Below, one piece after another: positions 59,920-64,000 of a stretch of 64,000 nucleotides of DNA. This stretch comes from Pseudomonas citronellolis (lineage in GTDB: Bacteria > Pseudomonadota > Gammaproteobacteria > Pseudomonadales > Pseudomonadaceae), in contig NZ_FOLS01000025.1 in assembly GCF_900112375.1 (NCBI RefSeq), forward strand, positions 62,001-126,000, read 5' to 3'. The notes beneath the pieces are model-generated. The model did not search any database. It saw only the letters and a program-made list of their open reading frames with translations, and was not told where the DNA came from. Positions within the stretch are counted from its first letter, which is position 1, and each line of letters begins with the position of its first letter. A program made the position numbers and the translations under genes.

Positions 59920-60939
59920 ATGGAAATGGAAAGCAGTACTTCCGCCGGTATCGCCTTCGCCAGGCGCATCTACGCGCCACGCAGCCTGGGCTGTGGTCTC
60001 AGCTTCGTGTTCATCGCGGTGCTCGTCTATCCCGGCCACCCCGCGCTCTGGGCCTGGATGCTAGTCAACGGCTTCCTCTGGCCGGGCCTGGCCCGCTTCA
60101 TCGCCGTGCGCGCCGCCGTGCCCTACCGGGCCGAGCTGCGCAACCTGCTGCTGGATTCGCTGTTCGCCGGCGGCTGGGTGGCGATCATGCACTTCAGCCT
60201 GCTGCCGTCGGCGCTGCTGCTGTCGATGGTCACCATGCACAACGTGGCGGCCAACGGCCCCGGCTTCATGCTCAAGGGCCTGCTGGCCAACGCGGCGGGT
60301 ATCCTGGCGATGGGCTTGCTGACCGGCTACCAGGTGGACCTGGAGACGCCCAGGCGGGTGATCTGGGCCTGCCTGCCGATGCTGTTCTTCTACCCGCTGG
60401 CGGTGGGCTGGACCAGCTACAGCCTGGCGCGCCGCCTGCATGCCCAGCGCCGCGCCTTCTCCCTGGTGGACTGCTTCGACCAGCAGCAGCTGTTGCTGTC
60501 CTACGACGTCTGGCTGCACCGCCTGGCCCAGGAATTCGGCCGCTGCCGGCGCGGCGGGCCGAGGGCGACCCTGGCGCTGATCCGCATCGACGACCACGCC
60601 CGCCTGCGCCTGCGCTACGGCAACCTCACCGCCGAGGCCCTCAGCGTGCGCCTGGGCCACCTGATCAAGGCCGAGGTGCGCAACACCGACCACGTCAGCC
60701 GCAAGCACCCGGACGAATACCTGGTGCTGTTCCGCCAGACCCACGGCGCCGGCGCCCGGGCCTGCGTCGAGCGCATCGCCCAACTGTTCGGCAACTTCGA
60801 CGAAGCCTCGCTGCCGCCGCTCTCGCTGAGCATGGGCCTGGCCGACTACTCGACCGACTTCGCCAGCGAACACGACTGGATCGAGCAAGCCCGCCAGGCG
60901 CTGGCGCCGTGCGCCGCCGCCGAGGACGCAGCCCCGTAG
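59920..60939 (+). CDS. MASE2-domain protein with degenerate GGDEF
   Basis: 339 residues. Residues 10-180 are a MASE2-type membrane sensor (ARRIYAPRSLGCGLSFVFIAVLVYP, several helices). The GGDEF-like domain has lost its key residues: the expected D-x-L-T-G-L-x-N-R start is replaced by FDQQQLLLSYDVWLHRLAQEF, and the active-site GGDEF reads HPDEY (263-267). Cyclase activity is unlikely; it may bind nucleotides or another protein, as degenerate GGDEF proteins can. The TAG stop is formed by the first bases of a REP-like array. Confidence 0.85.
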   Translation: MEMESSTSAGIAFARRIYAPRSLGCGLSFVFIAVLVYPGHPALWAWMLVNGFLWPGLARFIAVRAAVPYRAELRNLLLDSLFAGGWVAIMHFSLLPSALLLSMVTMHNVAANGPGFMLKGLLANAAGILAMGLLTGYQVDLETPRRVIWACLPMLFFYPLAVGWTSYSLARRLHAQRRAFSLVDCFDQQQLLLSYDVWLHRLAQEFGRCRRGGPRATLALIRIDDHARLRLRYGNLTAEALSVRLGHLIKAEVRNTDHVSRKHPDEYLVLFRQTHGAGARACVERIAQLFGNFDEASLPPLSLSMGLADYSTDFASEHDWIEQARQALAPCAAAEDAAP

Positions 60940-61480
60940 GAGCGGATCCCTTCCGCGAACCGCGCCGGTGGTTCCGGTTATCGCGGATAAGATCCGCTTC
61001 TACGGGGGAGGAATACCGTGCTCCCCAGCAACCTGTAGGAGCAGGCCCTGCCCGCGATTTCGCGCGCAGGGCGCGCTCCTACAGGGGAATGGCGCAGGTG
61101 GGGCAGCGTAGGAGCGGATCCCTTCCGCGAACCGCGCCGATGGTTCCGGTTATCGCGGATAAGATCCGCTCCTACGGGGGAGGAATACCGTGCTCCCCAG
61201 CAACCTGTAGGAGCGGGCCCTGCCCGCGATTTCGCGCGCAGGGCGCGCTCCTACAGGGGAATGGCGCAGGTGGGGCAGCGTAGGAGCGGATCCCTTCCGC
61301 GAACCGCGCCGGTGGTTCCGGTTATCGCGGATAAGATCCGCTCCTACGGGTAACTCTGGATTCGCCATTCGCTCCGAACGGCCCCCTCTCCCTTCAGGGA
61401 GAGGGTTGGGGAGAGGGCGCTCTTACCCCCAACACCACAGTCACCGGGAAACTCCCTTCGCGAGCAAGCTCGCTCCTACG
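60936..61480. repeat. REP array with three tandem 172-bp units
   Basis: Units start at 60936, 61108 and 61280 (the third partial). Each has GTAGGAGCGGATCCCTTCCGCG, GTGGTTCCGGTTATCGCGG, an inverted ATCCGCTCCTACGG, the spacer GGAGGAATACCGTGCTCCCC and a GCCCGCGATTTCGCGCGC palindrome. A CT-rich dyad and an inverted REP (to about 61480) end the array, abutting the RlmN-like gene. No gene is seen. Confidence 0.9.
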
Positions 61481-62525
61481 AAGAGCGCCTCGGCGCGATG
61501 CTCAGCCGGCTGGTATCCACCAACTCCACCACCCGCGCCCGCAACTGCCCGCAACCACCCTCCACATCCTGCCCCGCGCTGTTGCGCACCTTGGTCAGCA
61601 CCCCCCGACTGTGCAGGTAGCGCACGATCTCTACGATGCGCTCGCCGTCCGGGCGCTGGTAGGCGTCGCCTTCCAGGGCGTTGAAGGGGATCAGGTTGAG
61701 CACCGCGAACTTGCCCTTGAGCAGGCGCAGGATGCCGTCCAATTCATCCTGGCCATCGTTCACGCCCTTGAGCAGCGTCCACTGGTACTGGATGGGGTAG
61801 CCGACCTGGCGGGCATAGGCCTCGCCCAGCTCCACCAGTTCGTCCGGGGTGAGCTTCGGCGCCTTGGGCAGCAGGTGTTCGCGCAGGTCCGCGCGGGTGG
61901 TGTGCAGCGACAGGGCCAGGGCCGGTTTCACCCGCTGTTGTGGCAGGCGCTCGAACACCCGCGGGTCGCCCACCGTGGAGAACACCAGGTGCTTGTGGCC
62001 GATGCCACCGTCGCCGCCGAGGACGTCGATGGCCTCCAGCACGTTGTCGAGGTTGTGCGCCGGCTCGCCCATGCCCATGAACACCACCTTCTTCACCCGC
62101 CGCAGGCGCCGCGCCAGCACCACCTGGGCGACCATCTCGGCGGCGCTCACCTGGCGCAGCAGGCCGCTGCGGCCGGTCATGCAGAAGCGGCAGCCCACCG
62201 CGCAGCCGACCTGGCTGGAGACGCACAGCCCATCGCGCGGCAGCAGCACGCTCTCCACCATCTGCCCGTCGGCCAGGCTCACCAGCAGGCGCTCGGAGCC
62301 GTCCCCGGCGGGGTGGCGGGAGTGCAGGCGCGCCAGGCCTTCCAGCTGCGCGGCCAGCTCCGGCACGGCGTTGCGCACCGCCAGCGGCAGGAAGTCCTCG
62401 CTGGCCTGGCGCTTGGTCCCGGCATCCAGCGCCCGGCCCTGCAGCCAGGCACGCAGCATCCGCCCGCGATGGCGGGGCAGGGCGCCGAGGTCGGCGAGGC
62501 GTTGGTCGAAATCGGTCAGGCGCAT
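61476..62525 (-). CDS. RlmN-like radical SAM rRNA/tRNA methyltransferase
   Basis: 349 residues, somewhat shorter than standard RlmN. The 4Fe-4S cluster Cys are 108, 112 and 115 in CAVGCRFC. The two catalytic Cys of RlmN are also present: Cys101 in GLCVSSQVG and Cys325 in GGCGQL. MGMGEPAHNLDNV and SLHTTRADLREHLLP are conserved SAM-site segments. The predicted reaction is C2 methylation of adenosine in RNA. Its genomic context is not that of the usual rlmN (beside ndk/pilF), so it is probably a paralogue, and its target may differ. Confidence 0.85.
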   Translation of the reverse strand: MRLTDFDQRLADLGALPRHRGRMLRAWLQGRALDAGTKRQASEDFLPLAVRNAVPELAAQLEGLARLHSRHPAGDGSERLLVSLADGQMVESVLLPRDGLCVSSQVGCAVGCRFCMTGRSGLLRQVSAAEMVAQVVLARRLRRVKKVVFMGMGEPAHNLDNVLEAIDVLGGDGGIGHKHLVFSTVGDPRVFERLPQQRVKPALALSLHTTRADLREHLLPKAPKLTPDELVELGEAYARQVGYPIQYQWTLLKGVNDGQDELDGILRLLKGKFAVLNLIPFNALEGDAYQRPDGERIVEIVRYLHSRGVLTKVRNSAGQDVEGGCGQLRARVVELVDTSRLSIAPRRSS

Positions 62526-62607
62526 GGCGCGCGCATGCTAACACTGGCGCGGGGTGTGGCGAAGGCGGGGCGATAAACCACGCAGGCGGCGGCGCCTGGA
62601 GGGACGT

Positions 62608-62895
62608 TCAGCGGTCGCTGAAGCTTTCCACGAGGTCCTCATGGCGGATCGCCCGGCCCGGTTCGAAACCGGCCAGGCGATCATGGGTGAGGTTCTCCAG
62701 GCGCAGGTCGTACAACTCATCGAGCAGGGCCTGGTAGGACTCGACGTCCAGGATGACCGCCATGGGAGTCCTGCCCCTGACGACTACCAGCTTCTCGTGC
62801 TTTTGCGCCGCGACTTCCCGCAGCCGGGCGTCGAGCGTTCTCTTCAACTGGGTGAGCGAAACGGCGTGTGCCGTATGTTGCCGGCGTGTGCTCAT
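62608..62895 (-). CDS. Phd/YefM-type antitoxin without adjacent toxin
   Basis: 95 residues from the ATG at 62895 (MSTRRQHTAHAV). The N-terminal DNA-binding fold has LVVVRGRTPMAVILDVESYQALLDEL, the hallmark of Phd/YefM antitoxins. A C-terminal tail (DRLAGFEPGRAIRHEDLVESF) would wrap a toxin. The next gene downstream is the RlmN-like gene and no RelE- or Doc-sized frame is adjacent. It is either an orphan antitoxin or a regulator derived from one. Confidence 0.78.
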   Translation of the reverse strand: MSTRRQHTAHAVSLTQLKRTLDARLREVAAQKHEKLVVVRGRTPMAVILDVESYQALLDELYDLRLENLTHDRLAGFEPGRAIRHEDLVESFSDR

Positions 62896-63290
62896 GGCGG
62901 TGCTCCCGATAGGCGAAGGCTGGACGATGGTCGAGCAGGCCCGTTCGGACCATGCCCCGAACAGCGTTTCGGAGGCTTCCCACATGGCTATCCGTTACGG
63001 GCTTACATCGCGCCTCTCTATTCTCCGCCGGTCACGGTCGATCCCGTGGCCGGGTTTGACGACCTGTGGAACAGGCGCGATCGCGCCGATGGCGTATGCG
63101 AAAACGGCGTAGCGTTTTTTGCAGGCCCCCGTGCGCAGTTCGATCCATCTGCCACGCTTCATGGCGGATCGCGCGGGGAGGCCTTCGGGCCTGCCGGTAC
63201 CTGTTCCCGGTTCGTCAACCCCGCGCGGTCCGCCTCCCTTCGTTTGACGACGCAGCGGCGGACTCCCCTCTCTGAACAGGAGTTCCCAGC
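62896..63290. other. Intergenic region without a supported gene
   Basis: 395 bases between the divergent antitoxin and Bro-N genes. It should contain both promoters. Short frames here have no ribosome binding site or recognisable product. ACAGGAG at about 63277-63283 is the ribosome binding site of the Bro-N gene. Confidence 0.5.
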
Positions 63291-63785
63291 ATGCATGATG
63301 CCTATACCGCCACCACCTTCCTCCGCCACAACCGTCCCCTGCGCGGCCTGCTGATCGACGACCAACCCTGGTTCGTCGCCCACGACCTGGCGCGGCTGCT
63401 CGGGCTGCATCATCCACAGGCGCTGGCGCGGCGGCTGGATGCGCACGAGGCGCGCTCGGTGCTGTTGTGCGCGGCCTCCGGCGCCGAGGAGTGGCTGGAG
63501 GTGGTCAACGAAGCCGCGCTGTACAAGGTGCTGATCCGCTTCGGTCACCCGGAGAACCGCGCCCTGGGACGTTGGCTGGGCGAGCAGGTGATTCCTCTGC
63601 TGCGCGACCAGGGCCGCGTCGATCCGCAACGGCCCCGGCGGGTGCTGATGAGCTGGCGCTCGCAACGGGTGACGCTGCTGGACTGGCAGGGTGAGCTATG
63701 GGTGCCGCTGCAGCAATTGCCCACTTTCAGCCCTTGCAGCGGAGAAGGAAGTGGCTGGCTGGGGCGCCTGCGAGCTTCGCTCTAG
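63291..63785 (+). CDS. Bro-N (phage antirepressor-type) domain protein
   Basis: 164 residues. Residues 10-100 match the Bro-N domain: PLRGLLIDDQPWFVAHDLARLLGLHHPQALARRLD, then EWLEVVNEAALYKVLIRFGHPENRALGRWLGEQVIPLLR. Bro-N proteins bind DNA and are common in phages and mobile elements. The C-terminal ~60 residues (VLMSWRSQRVTLLDWQGELWVP) are not a known antirepressor domain. There are no other phage genes nearby, so it is probably a domesticated regulator. Confidence 0.8.
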   Translation: MHDAYTATTFLRHNRPLRGLLIDDQPWFVAHDLARLLGLHHPQALARRLDAHEARSVLLCAASGAEEWLEVVNEAALYKVLIRFGHPENRALGRWLGEQVIPLLRDQGRVDPQRPRRVLMSWRSQRVTLLDWQGELWVPLQQLPTFSPCSGEGSGWLGRLRASL

Positions 63786-63853
63786 CCTGCGCCCCGTCTG
63801 GCTGGTCTAAGCTGCAGGCTTACCCCGGAGCCTGCAGCCAGAGGAGACAGCCG

Positions 63854-64000
63854 ATGCAACGCCTCACCGCCCGCGATTTCCCGCCCGAGCTGCTGGAGCT
63901 GTACGACCACTACGCCCATGGCCTGATCAACCGCCGCGAGTTCCTCCAGCGCGCTTCGCTGGTGACCGTCGGCGCGGCTGCCCTGGTGGAGGCGCTGAGC
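63854..64000 (+). CDS. Dienelactone hydrolase-family protein, 5' part (3' end outside window)
   Basis: 49 residues are visible from the ATG at 63854, preceded by AGGAGAC. MQRLTARDFPPELLELYDHYAHGLINRREFLQRASLVTVGAAALV matches the N-terminus of YghX-type dienelactone hydrolases, which begin with a helical lead and a twin-arginine-like R-R-E-F-L motif. The catalytic Cys-Asp-His region lies beyond the window, so the family call is provisional. Confidence 0.6.
   Translation, partial: MQRLTARDFPPELLELYDHYAHGLINRREFLQRASLVTVGAAALVEALS

Overview
The window is about 68% GC chromosomal DNA with long uninterrupted genes on both strands. The GTAGGAGCGAGCTTGCTCGCGAA-type REP repeats, the Rcp/Tad-Ppr locus, the polyamine genes and the phenol/protocatechuate genes all point to the genus Pseudomonas, probably a soil lineage near P. 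nitroreducens, P. citronellolis or P. aeruginosa. The species is inference; the genus is well supported.

Layout. 1-4.4 kb: end of pcaC (protocatechuate branch), a DUF2252 protein with a local tandem duplication at its 3' end, a DUF1615 lipoprotein and a sirtuin. 4.4-8.3 kb: a type VI secretion (T6SS) cargo module, a PAAR-Tle1-like lipase followed by three tandem paralogous DUF2931 lipoproteins that are probable immunity proteins. 8.4-19.8 kb: core metabolism, transport and regulation (DHA2 efflux pump with LysR, aldo/keto reductase, Lrp with DMT exporter, polyamine-type amidotransferase and binding protein, diguanylate cyclase) with a decayed GNAT gene. 19.98-21.9 kb: tRNA-Gly(CCC) followed by a lower-GC islet with a second T6SS module (PAAR, peptidoglycan amidase, small putative immunity protein) and the decayed remains of a second effector-immunity pair. 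22.2-27.4 kb: amino-acid permease, cupin, LysR, class III aminotransferase and a solitary tatA.

27.7-35.5 kb is a 4-alkylphenol catabolic locus: an SphA-like outer-membrane protein, a V4R/sigma-54 activator, a divergent -24/-12 promoter, and an operon in the pchA-pchC-pchX-pchF order of 4-cresol methylhydroxylase clusters. Its expected product, 4-hydroxybenzoate or vanillate, feeds the protocatechuate pathway to which pcaC belongs. PchX has a twin-arginine signal.

35.6-44.8 kb is a signalling cluster: chemoreceptor, HD-GYP phosphodiesterase, REC-AraC regulator, 7TM hybrid kinase, two convergent PprB-like REC-LuxR regulators and a single-domain REC protein. It leads into 45.0-58.1 kb, a complete Flp/Tad pilus locus (flp divergent from rcpC-rcpA-tadZ-tadA-tadB-tadC-tadD-DUF3613-tadG-tadE) that ends with the PprA-like kinase and a terminator. 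No prepilin peptidase (FppA) is present in the window. 58.2-64 kb: small ORFs, a TetR repressor, a MASE2 protein with a degenerate GGDEF motif, an RlmN paralogue, an unpaired Phd-type antitoxin, a Bro-N protein and the start of a dienelactone hydrolase-like gene.

Six intergenic stretches are REP/BIME-type arrays, three of them built from 159-172 bp tandem units. At two places the array supplies the stop codon of the preceding gene.
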